Shown piece after piece: positions 1 to 7,035 of a stretch of 64,000 nucleotides of DNA. The DNA is from Acidilobus sp. 7A. GTDB lineage: Archaea; Thermoproteota; Thermoprotei_A; Sulfolobales; Acidilobaceae. Under the pieces are notes generated by a model. The model saw nothing but the letters and a program-made list of their open reading frames with translations, was not told the origin of the DNA and did no database searches. Every line of letters begins with the position of its first letter. Positions within the stretch are counted from its first letter, which is position 1. Position numbers and translations under genes: made by a program. The stretch covers positions 558,001 to 622,000 of the forward strand of contig NZ_CP010515.1 in assembly GCF_003431325.1 (NCBI RefSeq), read 5' to 3'.

Positions 1-1
1 C

Positions 2-1213
2 GAGGAAGCTGGGGCAGCCGCGAGGGGCCTCGCTGAGGCGTCGCCAGGGCAGACCACAACGACGACGGTCAGCACCACGCCAACTACGAGTATAGAGCAT
101 TTCATATGTTGGTCGCGCACTGGCATACCATGCTACGTTTGGTACCTGGCACCTCACGTCATTGGTTGGTACCCCAACAACGAGAGCATGGCCCCCATAA
201 GCCTCGCCATTGCCTTAGCGCAGCCCAGTGATGTTAGTGGCAATGCATATACGACCATAAGTATAACGGTGGCCTCTTGGTATGTCAATCAGTTCAGTAT
301 AAACGGCCTCACGATAGCTGGCAGCGCGTTCGAGGCAGCTATGAAGGACGCTGAGGTGGGGGACCTGTTCCAGGCTATCAGCCAGCTTTCCCCAGCGCTG
401 GGGACCACGTTCACGTTCACGACTGAAGGAGAGGTCATAGAAAGTAACGGCACAGGGGTCGAAACCCTACCGAGTACAATCATACCGAGTACTCATGACA
501 TAGCCCAGCTCTACATGGTTGGCCAGGTCGCGCTGGTCAACTGGACGGAGTATTTCACCGTCTGGCCGTACGGTCCCAGCAGGCCGACGGGGAACTGGTA
601 CCTCGGCCTCCAGCTGACGGAGTTTAAGGCAGTGAAGAACAGCAGCGCAGTGGCCCCCGTGATCTATTATTGGCGGGCCTACGACCCGTGCGTTAACCTG
701 AGCGAGTGGGCCAGCGAGCAGCAGGTCCTCATGCAGGACCCAGGCGACTTCTTTGGGCTTGGCATGAACTCCACGTGCCCTCTCCCCAACACGCCAGCGC
801 CCGTCATATGGGAGGACTACGCCACTAACCTGACGCATTACGCTAATGTGAGCCCTGGCAACTCAATCTCTATATCCTACGTGAAACTCTCCGTTAACGG
901 GGGCGAGTCGCCCCTGGGCATAGGCCTTGACCTGGGCTCTGCCATAGCGTGGGCTATAGGTACGGGTCTTATGGTGGTGCCAGGGGGACAGGCGGCAGGC
1001 GCTGTTTTAGAGGTGATAGGGGATCTCCTCGGCGCCTTCCAGTACACGACAACCTCAGTGGCAGCGAGCGTAAACACTATTACAATAGCCAGCGACTTCT
1101 CGCCCCCGTATTCCGTTAACGTATACTACAGTAACCTGACCCCCGTGTATACCGTCAGCGGCCAGCGCTTCACCCTGCCCAAGGAGCTGATACTTATAAA
1201 CGTGAGCTCATAG
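2..1213 (+). CDS. Secreted glycoprotein-like protein, 5' end outside window
   Basis: The reading frame is open from the window edge, so the gene starts further left; the first ATG in view (188) is not the likely start. The visible part begins with a linker rich in Thr and Pro, then Trp/Tyr-rich segments and many Asn-X-Ser/Thr sequons, as expected of an extracytoplasmic glycosylated archaeal protein. A hydrophobic Gly/Ala-rich stretch lies near residues 245-285 counted from the ATG at 188. I do not recognise a family, and a signal peptide would lie outside the window. It is not obviously co-directional with a neighbour. Confidence 0.7.
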   Translation, partial: EEAGAAARGLAEASPGQTTTTTVSTTPTTSIEHFICWSRTGIPCYVWYLAPHVIGWYPNNESMAPISLAIALAQPSDVSGNAYTTISITVASWYVNQFSINGLTIAGSAFEAAMKDAEVGDLFQAISQLSPALGTTFTFTTEGEVIESNGTGVETLPSTIIPSTHDIAQLYMVGQVALVNWTEYFTVWPYGPSRPTGNWYLGLQLTEFKAVKNSSAVAPVIYYWRAYDPCVNLSEWASEQQVLMQDPGDFFGLGMNSTCPLPNTPAPVIWEDYATNLTHYANVSPGNSISISYVKLSVNGGESPLGIGLDLGSAIAWAIGTGLMVVPGGQAAGAVLEVIGDLLGAFQYTTTSVAASVNTITIASDFSPPYSVNVYYSNLTPVYTVSGQRFTLPKELILINVSS

Positions 1214-1500
1214 CCTGAAGGCTAAAGGGGCGCCTAAACGCCCTAGTAAAATCTTTTTCTTCGCTTTCCCTTTTTGGCATGAGCTTCTAAACCTCGGCCT
1301 CAGCCAGCAGAGACAGAAGTGCCAGGAATCTTACGCGTGGGGAGCGCCGTAAATGGGGCCCTGCGGGCGAGGCGGAGGTCCCTGGGCGCAACTAGTGATC
1401 GTAAGCTGACGAGAATGAGCGCCCAGGGACAGACGGCTGGGCGACCCCTCGAGGCGCCTATTGAGCTTAACGTCCAAATTTGTGCGTACGGCGTAAGGTT
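1214..1500. other. Intergenic stretch, no gene recognised
   Basis: A 61-codon open frame at 1319-1504 (plus) has no recognisable motif and no clear ribosome binding site, so I do not call it. The first 60 bases after the upstream stop are AT-rich. The right edge carries the out-of-frame C-terminal tail of the following minus-strand zinc-ribbon gene. Confidence 0.4.
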
Positions 1501-1585
1501 CTAGGCGCCTAGCGAGCCGTCCTGGGCCCTCCTGAACTCCCCCTTCACCGTCTCCTGGGCCCTCTTGACCTCCCTATCTATGTCC

Positions 1586-2065
1586 TCAGGCGTCAGCTGG
1601 GCCTGCGTGGTTATTTGGGGCGCCTCGAGGGGCTGGGGCCTTGGCGACCGTCTCGTTAGGGGCAGCCAGGGCGGCAGCCCCTGAGGCGTACTCGCTCAGC
1701 TCCCTAGCGAGCTCCCTGAGCTCCTCGCTGAAGCGGGAGAGCACGGTAGCGAGCTCCCTGGCCTCCCCTGCCGTCAGCCTGCCGCCCCTAATCCTGTCCC
1801 TCACGGACCTCGCGAGCGCCTCCATGTAGTCCCTCTCCCTCCCTTCCTCCATGAGCCCCTTCAGGGTCAGCCCAAGGTCGGCGTGTAGCTTGCTGACCTC
1901 GATGTAGGCGTTGGGGCCAAGGTAGCACCTCCTGACCTTCTTGTGAACCCTTCCGTCAGGGGTCCTCTCGTAGCCCTCATAGTGGACCGCGTAGTAGTAG
2001 ACCCTGTTTCCGCGCCTCTGCCTCTCAATGTAGCTTACGGGCTGCCCGCACCTCGGGCAAACCAT
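1586..2065 (-). CDS. Zinc-ribbon protein, paralogue A (C-tail lost by frameshift)
   Basis: Function unknown. The protein opens with CPRCG, followed by an aromatic segment (VYYYAVHY) and a CYLGP motif, then a charged helical region and an Ala/Pro-rich tail. The same order is present in the divergent gene at 2555-3082, so the two are paralogues. I chose the ATG at 2065, directly before CPRCG and preceded by a G-rich ribosome-binding-like stretch. A GTG at 2122 would add 19 residues. After the stop at 1586 a tail continues in another frame to 1501 (LTPEDIDREVKRAQ, KGEFRRAQ). This tail resembles one found after the stop of paralogue B, so the C-terminus appears to have been cut off by a one-base change, probably in a run of four Cs. 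Nucleic-acid binding is likely from the zinc ribbon but is inference. Confidence 0.65.
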   Translation of the reverse strand: MVCPRCGQPVSYIERQRRGNRVYYYAVHYEGYERTPDGRVHKKVRRCYLGPNAYIEVSKLHADLGLTLKGLMEEGRERDYMEALARSVRDRIRGGRLTAGEARELATVLSRFSEELRELARELSEYASGAAALAAPNETVAKAPAPRGAPNNHAGPADA

Positions 2066-2170
2066 AACCCCCCTGGGCTGGGCCTCCAAGCCCCTCGCCC
2101 TCCTCCCTGCCCCTTGGCACACCCCCCTGACCCACCTCCCGCACCCCCGCGGCCGTGCGCCCTGACGCCT

Positions 2171-2192
2171 AGCTCTTAAAATTAGGCGTAAG
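2171..2192. promoter_or_regulatory. Dyad motif R1 over the promoter of zinc-ribbon gene A
   Basis: The core CTTAA-AA-TTAGG (2175-2186) is an imperfect dyad. The whole stretch matches the motif at 2491-2512 at all but one base. Read on the minus strand it overlaps a TATA-like element (AATTTTAAGAG) about 50 bases before the GTG at 2122, where a regulator could block or help initiation. The regulatory role is inferred. Confidence 0.45.
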
Positions 2193-2490
2193 GTCTCCCC
2201 TTGGCTGGGGCCTGGCGCCCGAGTACCTCCGTATTATATAGGGTGCGACTCTCCCGCCCAAGGCGCCCCCATAGGCCCTCAGCGCCATCAGGCAAGCCAT
2301 ACACCTAATTTTAGGAGTATGGCATCGTTAGGCGCGGCCCTGCCCCGCGCCTCTAGGCGGCCCCGCTTGGCGGGGCGCCCTGAAGGGGCAGGCCTCCCTC
2401 AGGGCTGACGGCCCCCTGGCCTTGGTGCCCCTTGGCCAGGCGGGCCCATGCGGCACGGCTAGGGCGGCGCCCCTGGGCTCAGGAATGACA
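2193..2490. other. GC-rich spacer between divergent zinc-ribbon genes
   Basis: No open frame worth calling. It holds a TATA-like element near 2231-2239, a 28-bp dyad (2296-2323), and a hairpin with 7-bp arms CCTGGCC (2415-2421) and GGCCAGG (2434-2440) in very GC-rich DNA. It could carry a small RNA or be a protein-binding region. Neither is shown. Confidence 0.4.
2296..2323. promoter_or_regulatory. 28-bp dyad R2 with CCTAA-TT-TTAGG core
   Basis: The arms GCCATAC and GTATGGC pair perfectly. Inside, after one unpaired A on each side, CCTAA and TTAGG pair around a central TT. The inner 17 bases are an inverted copy of the motif at 2491-2512. Such symmetry suggests a dimeric DNA-binding protein or a recombination site. 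Confidence 0.5.
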
Positions 2491-2520
2491 AGCTCCTAAA
2501 ATTAGGCGTAAGACTTAAAA
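2491..2520 (+). promoter_or_regulatory. Dyad motif R3 plus TATA box of zinc-ribbon gene B
   Basis: CCTAA-AA-TTAGG occupies 2495-2506 and is followed by CGTAAG. A TATA-like CTTAAAA lies at 2514-2520, about 35-40 bases before the GTG at 2555, so the transcript would have a very short leader. The dyad sits directly upstream of the TATA box, in the region normally taken by the BRE, as expected of an operator. Confidence 0.5.
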
Positions 2521-2554
2521 GCCCAGGCTGGCCCTGTGGGCCTGGGGTAGGCGC

Positions 2555-3082
2555 GTGGCCGAGGAGGAGCCGCCTGTACGCAAGGGGATGGCCTGCCCGA
2601 GGTGCGGCAGGCCAATAGACTGGGTCGGCCGCCAGATTGTCAGGGGCCGCGTCTACTACTACGCCGTCCACGTGTCCTATGAGAACGGCAGGAAGAGGCT
2701 CAGCAAGTGCTACCTGGGCCCCAGGGACTACGACTATGTGAGCAGGCAGCACAGCGACATGGGCATGGAGCTGAAGGGCATGGTCTACGAGGCCATAAAC
2801 AGCCCAGCCTCAAGGTTCAGGGACTACGTTGCTGGCATTGTTGATAAGCTCAGCGGCGACGCGGCCAGCGGGGCCCTGAACCTGGGCCAGGCCAGGGACT
2901 GGGCCAGGGCCGCCAGGGAGGCGGGCCAGCTGCTGCTTAGGCTGGCAGACGGGCTCGAGGGCTACGCCAGGAGGCTCGAGGCCGAGGGGAAGGCCGAGGA
3001 AAAGGCAGGGGCTGTCGCCAAGGGCGAGGGGGAGGCCCGCGCTGCCCCAGCGCCCGCTGGCCCGCTGACGGCTGAGGACTGA
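2555..3082 (+). CDS. Zinc-ribbon protein, paralogue B
   Basis: Paralogue of the gene at 1586-2065. CPRCG is at residues 14-18, followed by VYYYAVHV and CYLGP, a long helical region rich in Ala, Arg and Glu, and an Ala/Glu-rich tail. The GTG start fits the upstream TATA box. After the TGA at 3080-3082 the same frame stays open to 3160 and encodes a charged helix (IERELRELLGSLKGEDRRAQ). This resembles the out-of-frame tail of paralogue A, so a 9-base insertion carrying the stop may have shortened the protein. Function unknown. The position beside a transposon and the paired dyads suggest an accessory or mobile origin, which is inference. Confidence 0.65.
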   Translation: MAEEEPPVRKGMACPRCGRPIDWVGRQIVRGRVYYYAVHVSYENGRKRLSKCYLGPRDYDYVSRQHSDMGMELKGMVYEAINSPASRFRDYVAGIVDKLSGDAASGALNLGQARDWARAAREAGQLLLRLADGLEGYARRLEAEGKAEEKAGAVAKGEGEARAAPAPAGPLTAED

Positions 3083-3281
3083 GGAAATATAGAGAGGGAG
3101 CTGAGGGAGCTCCTGGGCTCGCTGAAGGGGGAGGACAGGAGGGCCCAGGCCACGCGCTAGGCCCCCGAGAAGTCGCTTTCTACAAATTTGTAGAAAAGCG
3201 GGGCAGGCGCTCTGGCGCCTCGAGGCCAGGCCATAGCACTCGAGGCTGAAGGTGCGCCTGCTTAACTTACGCTAGTTAAGT

Positions 3282-3318
<37 letters not shown>

Positions 3319-3362
3319 CAGAAAACCTATAAGGCCCTGTTTTCTTGTTGGAGGTGTTGGAG

Positions 3363-3488
3363 GTGGTGGTAAAACTAAGGTGCCCGTACTGCGGCTACGT
3401 CTGGGACTACAAGGGTAAGAAGACCTTATATGTCACCTGCCCCAACTGCATGAGGAAGGTAAACGTTCAAAAGAACAGGGTGGAGTGA
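3363..3488 (+). CDS. 41-residue zinc-ribbon protein upstream of tnpB
   Basis: Translation from GTG 3363 gives a basic protein with CPYCG near residue 7 and CPNC near residue 26, a complete four-cysteine zinc ribbon separated by WDYKGKKTLYVT. Two overlapping GGAGGTG ribosome-binding sequences stand just before it, so GTG 3363 or 3366 is the start. The stop TGA (3486-3488) is followed at once by the ATG of tnpB in the same frame, so the two are translationally linked. A role as TnpB partner or regulator is inference. Confidence 0.65.
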   Translation: MVVKLRCPYCGYVWDYKGKKTLYVTCPNCMRKVNVQKNRVE

Positions 3489-4695
3489 ATGCCCGCGGGC
3501 GGTGAGGGAGCGCTAACCCTGACGGTCAGGGTGAGGGTTAGCCCCGAAGCCCGAAGGCGAGCAGACTATACTTGACCTTCTGAGAAGGTACAGGGATGCA
3601 CTAAACTACTCGGTAAGGACGCTGATAGCCAGTAAGGCCCTGAGCCTCACTAAGGCCCACAGGCTCCTGTACAAAGATCTAAAGGAAAGATATGGCCTGC
3701 CATCCAAGATTGCCCAGGGCTGCTACAGGGAGGCCATCACCATAGCCAAGTCGTGGCTTAAGAACCCGAGAAGGGGCGCTGTGCCAACAGCTAAGCGCCT
3801 GAGCGTGTGGCTGACGCACGGACAGGGCTACAGGGTCAAAGGCGACCGCGTGGAGCTGATAGGAGGCTACAGGCTCAGAGTAATCGGATGGGACAGGAGG
3901 TACGATAACTTCCCTAATAGGGAGGCCAGGCTGGTGTTCAGGGACGGCAGGTTTGACCTTTATGTGACCAAGCGGGCGCCAAGGCCAGCAAAGTACGCCC
4001 CTAAGGGCGTGCTTGCCGTTGACGTGAACGAGAGGCGGATTGTCGTAGGTAACTCAAGCGTTGAGCAGAGAATCGAGACGCCCATTGAGAGGGCCCTACG
4101 CTACAGGAGGCTTGCTGAAAGGCTTGAGGAGAAGTACTCCTCGCCAAAGTACAGGACCTGGCTCAGGAGGAGTGGTATAAGGAGGAGCAGGAGGAGTGGT
4201 ATAAGGAGGAGGCTAGGATACTTCCACAGGAAGGCCAGGAATATCATAGAGGACTGGGCCAGGAAGACTGCTCATAGGATTATATCATTGGCAAAGCAGG
4301 GCCAGCTGGCTGTCGCCAGGGAGGACCTCACAGGGCTGGTGGAGAGCCTCAGGGAACTCCCGAAGGAACATAGGACCGCCCTAATTGCGCTCGGCTACAG
4401 GAGGCTGGGGTTCTGGCTTGACTGGCAGGCTGAAAAGAACGGAGTACCATTATTTGTTGTTGACCCCGCTGACACGTCCTCTACATGCCCAAGGTGCGGT
4501 ACTAAGCTAGTAGAAGTAGGGCACCGCAGGCTCAGGTGCCCAAGGTGCGGCCTTGAGGCCGACAGGGACACGGTAGCTGTGCTTAACATTGAGAGGAGGG
4601 CGCTTGGCAAGATGGGGGGATCTCTGGCCACCCCGACTGCCCCTCAAATGACAGATGTAAGCCCGAACAGATGGGGGGAACCCTCCGCCCTTTAG
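3489..4695 (+). pseudogene. tnpB: TnpB, RNA-guided nuclease of IS605 type, frameshifted
   Basis: The N-terminus starts at ATG 3489 (MPAGGEGALTLTVRVRVSP) and runs out of frame near 3545. The next frame continues as KPEGEQTILDLLRRYRDALNYS through to the catalytic part. One extra base in a run of four Cs (3542-3545) explains the shift. If unrepaired, translation could restart at GTG 3781 (304 residues) but would lose the N-terminal domain. The C-terminal part keeps the RuvC aspartate (VLAVDVNE), glutamate (AREDLTGL), two CPRCG zinc knuckles and the last aspartate (DRDTVAVLN). It is therefore catalytically intact from the middle on. Either a recent pseudogene or a base-calling error. Confidence 0.75.
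4164..4211 (+). repeat. 24-bp perfect tandem duplication inside tnpB
   Basis: Two adjacent identical 24-base units (4164-4187, 4188-4211) add eight residues in frame (the block RRSGIRRS is doubled) in the helical region between RuvC motifs I and II. The duplication keeps the frame. Confidence 0.9.
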
Positions 4696-4712
4696 GGCGG
4701 GGAGGAGGTCAG
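4676..4712 (+). repeat. Right-end hairpin of the tnpB element (guide-RNA end)
   Basis: CCGCCCTTTAGGGCGG forms a strong stem overlapping the 3' end of tnpB and is followed by GGAGGAGGTCAG. In the TnpB family the guide (omega/re) RNA covers this 3' end and its guide begins just past the element end. That such an RNA is made here is inference. Confidence 0.55.
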
Positions 4713-4743
4713 ATCTAGATGGTATCGCAAGGTCTCTAAATAA

Positions 4744-4753
4744 GTTATAAAAG
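4744..4753 (+). promoter_or_regulatory. TATA box of the DUF1614 gene
   Basis: GTTATAAAAG lies about 40 bases before the ATG at 4789, predicting a leader of roughly 15-20 bases. Confidence 0.5.
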
Positions 4754-4788
4754 CTAGCGGGCCCTTAGGGTTCAGAGACGGGAAGTTA

Positions 4789-5562
4789 ATGAACCAGAGC
4801 AAGGACAAAGATTTCAAGAGGATTATAGTGACCTATCCCACGCATCCGCTCTTCCTTTGGGTATACCTTGCGGTTGGCATGCTATTGGCCTTGCTTTTCT
4901 CAAGACTTTTCTCAAGGCTCCCCTTCTACCTAGCCGAGGGACCATATAACCATGAGGCCTTCGCGCTGGCGTCCCTGGTGGCCGCGCTTATAGCCTTGAG
5001 CCCCCTGCTAAGCTTTGTGAACCTGGTAATAAGGCGGCTGAGCACTGGCGTGTTAGTTAATGAACTTGAACTAAGCTATGTAGAGTTCTTCGGCATACCT
5101 GTCCCAGTACCAAAGGTCAGGCTAAGGGAAATGAAGACGCTGCTGGCGATAAACGTTGGTGGTGCCCTGGTGCCCCTGATAGCATCAGTCATATTTTCAT
5201 ATCTTCTTATCAACTCGCCTTACGGTAGCGTATTCGTGCTCACCGCGGTTATAGACATCGTAGTGGTAACGCTTGTAACCTACGCGCTCTCAAGGCCAAT
5301 GCCGGGCGTGGGCATAGTCGTGCCAGCCTTCATACCGCCACTCACGGCGGCCTTCGTGGCTATTGTAGTGAGTGGCTTCGGCGTCCCAGCCGCCGCGGCT
5401 GCCTACATAGGGGGCTCCATAGGCAGTCTGCTGGGTGCTGACGTCTTAAGACTCCTGAGAAGCTACAGAGAGCTAACAGCAAGCATGCTAAGCATAGGTG
5501 GGGCTGGCATCTTCGACGGCGTCTTTATGAGCGGCCTGTTAGCGTTCCTCTTAGCATTTTAG
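4789..5562 (+). CDS. DUF1614 family membrane protein
   Basis: 257 residues with about seven hydrophobic segments, starting near residue 22. The C-terminal half shows the family pattern: a FIPPLTAAFVAIV segment, AAAYIGGSIGSLLGADVL, then a SIGGAGIFDGVFMSGLLA end. The family is conserved in archaea and some bacteria and has no proven function. Glycine-rich helices and acidic residues inside membrane segments suggest transport or an enzyme in the membrane, but this is speculation. It stands alone with its own TATA box just after the tnpB element. Confidence 0.8.
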   Translation: MNQSKDKDFKRIIVTYPTHPLFLWVYLAVGMLLALLFSRLFSRLPFYLAEGPYNHEAFALASLVAALIALSPLLSFVNLVIRRLSTGVLVNELELSYVEFFGIPVPVPKVRLREMKTLLAINVGGALVPLIASVIFSYLLINSPYGSVFVLTAVIDIVVVTLVTYALSRPMPGVGIVVPAFIPPLTAAFVAIVVSGFGVPAAAAAYIGGSIGSLLGADVLRLLRSYRELTASMLSIGGAGIFDGVFMSGLLAFLLAF

Positions 5563-5602
5563 TTTGTAGCGTTTGGCTGTCGGGCCCTAGAAAGTCTATC
5601 AA

Positions 5603-6625
5603 TTATGCGCCTTTACAGCTAAGGTCTGCCACAAATATGGACTTCGACGGGCTGTACTCTATCACCTTTCTTGAGAACTCCACGTTCACGTCAGCGCAGC
5701 TCCTGGAGGCGGCCTCAACGATGTTAACGATAGCTTCATCCTGAGTCTGCGCTAAGTAGTAGACATGAAGAGTCGCTGACTGCCTTGAGGCAAGCTTACA
5801 GGCCACGTCAAGGAAGTCCGTAGATGATGTCGGATTATTCATGATTATCCTGTCAAACCTACCCTCTACTACGTTGGGCAATGCCCTGGCGTCAGACCTA
5901 AGCACGACGACCCTCCCCTTGAGCAGCTTAGCGTTAAGGGCAACATTGGCCTCAGCAAGGGCGGCCGCGTAAGGGTTGAGGTCATTTGCAACTACTGTCG
6001 CCGTGCTCCTGGAGGCCACAGCTATGGAGAATGGCGCGACGCCGCAGAACATGTCAAGGACCCTTTCATTGTTGTTGACGAGGGAGGCTATCCTTTGCCT
6101 TTCCCCGGAGAGCCTTGGGTTAAAGTACGTCTTTGCAACGTCTACGCGGAACCTCAGGCCAGACTCCTTAACCACGGTGAGGGTTTCACCAGCTCCGTAT
6201 AGCAGGACCAGCTGAGGTAGCCTCAGCTCACCCGTAGTGCCCAGCTTAAGGAAGATCGACTTCGCTCTGGGGTAAATCTCAGCGAGCTTGGAGACGGCGT
6301 TTACGTAGGTCTGAAAGCCTAGCTTGGAGCTGTAGTTCAGCAGGATTATGTCGCCAACCACCAAAAACCCCGAGACTCCTAGGTCCTCGTCAGAGAGCCT
6401 CAGGGGCCTCCTGCGCTTTTCAAACTCCGCCCTGCAGGGCCTTGCGACAACACCAGCCGACTTGAGCAGCCCTGCAGCTGCCTCAGCGTTAAGCACAGGT
6501 ATGGCAAGTTCGCCGTCTATCTTCCTCGGTCTCCAGGCGTCAAGGAGCCTGGCAGCCCTTAGAGCGGTCAGAGCCCTATTGGCATCAGCTAGGCTGACTG
6601 CAACGCACTCCCTCAGCTCGTTCAT
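5603..6625 (-). CDS. trm5: tRNA (guanine-37-N1)-methyltransferase Trm5
   Basis: Methylates G37 next to the anticodon using S-adenosylmethionine, preventing frameshifts. Seen here: KTYFNPRLSGERQRIA, the SAM-binding VLDMFCGVAPFSIAVA, the acidic NDLNPYAAALAEAN, and a NNPTSS motif in the catalytic position (often NLP in relatives). The start is ATG 6625 (about 340 residues). The frame stays open 31 codons further, but those bases are the 3' end of the RNase P RNA, whose end lies only six bases from this ATG. The mRNA is therefore probably made as a continuation of that transcript or by reinitiation after RNA processing. Confidence 0.88.
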   Translation of the reverse strand: MNELRECVAVSLADANRALTALRAARLLDAWRPRKIDGELAIPVLNAEAAAGLLKSAGVVARPCRAEFEKRRRPLRLSDEDLGVSGFLVVGDIILLNYSSKLGFQTYVNAVSKLAEIYPRAKSIFLKLGTTGELRLPQLVLLYGAGETLTVVKESGLRFRVDVAKTYFNPRLSGERQRIASLVNNNERVLDMFCGVAPFSIAVASRSTATVVANDLNPYAAALAEANVALNAKLLKGRVVVLRSDARALPNVVEGRFDRIIMNNPTSSTDFLDVACKLASRQSATLHVYYLAQTQDEAIVNIVEAASRSCADVNVEFSRKVIEYSPSKSIFVADLSCKGA

Positions 6626-6631
6626 AGTAGC

Positions 6632-6963
6632 GCACCGGGAGGCCGAGGCTGTAACCCGCCTTCTGTACTTCGGCGGCATCTGACTCAGCGGCCCTGGGGG
6701 CCTCCCGCGGCTCCTCACAGGCCCCCGCCTTGCTCCGCTGGGGACGGCCGTTTCACCGCATCCCCCGCGGTCCTCAGCCGGTTACTGCGAGCCTGTCGCC
6801 AGGCTCGCCTCGCGGCATCATAGCCATGTCGCGAGGGCCGTGTCGTCTCTGTGCCGTTGCCCAGAGGTCTGCCCTGGCCCCTTGCGGGGTCCAGCTGCCG
6901 CTGGGAGGGCGGTGTTTCCTCAGGCCTTGCGGCCCGTGGCCGCCAGCCTCGGCCTCCCGATGC
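6632..6963 (-). ncRNA. rnpB: RNase P RNA
   Basis: The catalytic RNA that trims tRNA 5' ends. On the minus strand, the 5' end (6963-6944) and 3' end (6651-6632) pair over about 20 bases to form helix P1. The conserved GAGGAAACACCGCC block (CR-I) pairs with ACAGAAGGCGGGUUAC (CR-V) to form P4, including the single bulged base seen throughout the family. Between them are GGUGAAACGGCC, GGAGCAAGGCG and an AGAUGCCGCC CR-IV-like segment. CR-I reads AAACACC instead of the usual AAAGUCC, with matching changes on the other strand. Length is about 332 bases. A TATA-like TTTATTATG is present upstream (minus strand). Confidence 0.9.
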
Positions 6964-6981
6964 CTAGAGCTCAAGCTCACG

Positions 6982-6991
6982 CATAATAAAC
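6982..6991 (-). promoter_or_regulatory. TATA box of the RNase P RNA gene
   Basis: GTTTATTATG on the minus strand is 20-28 bases from the predicted RNA 5' end at 6963, the usual archaeal distance. Confidence 0.5.
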
Positions 6992-7035
6992 TGTTCGCGA
7001 ACACCGTAACTCGCAGAGAAGCCCAGTGAGGTAGC

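Noticed and set aside
1319-1504. 61-codon plus-strand frame
   Set aside because: Its end overlaps the conserved tail-coding region on the other strand, with no start signal or family.
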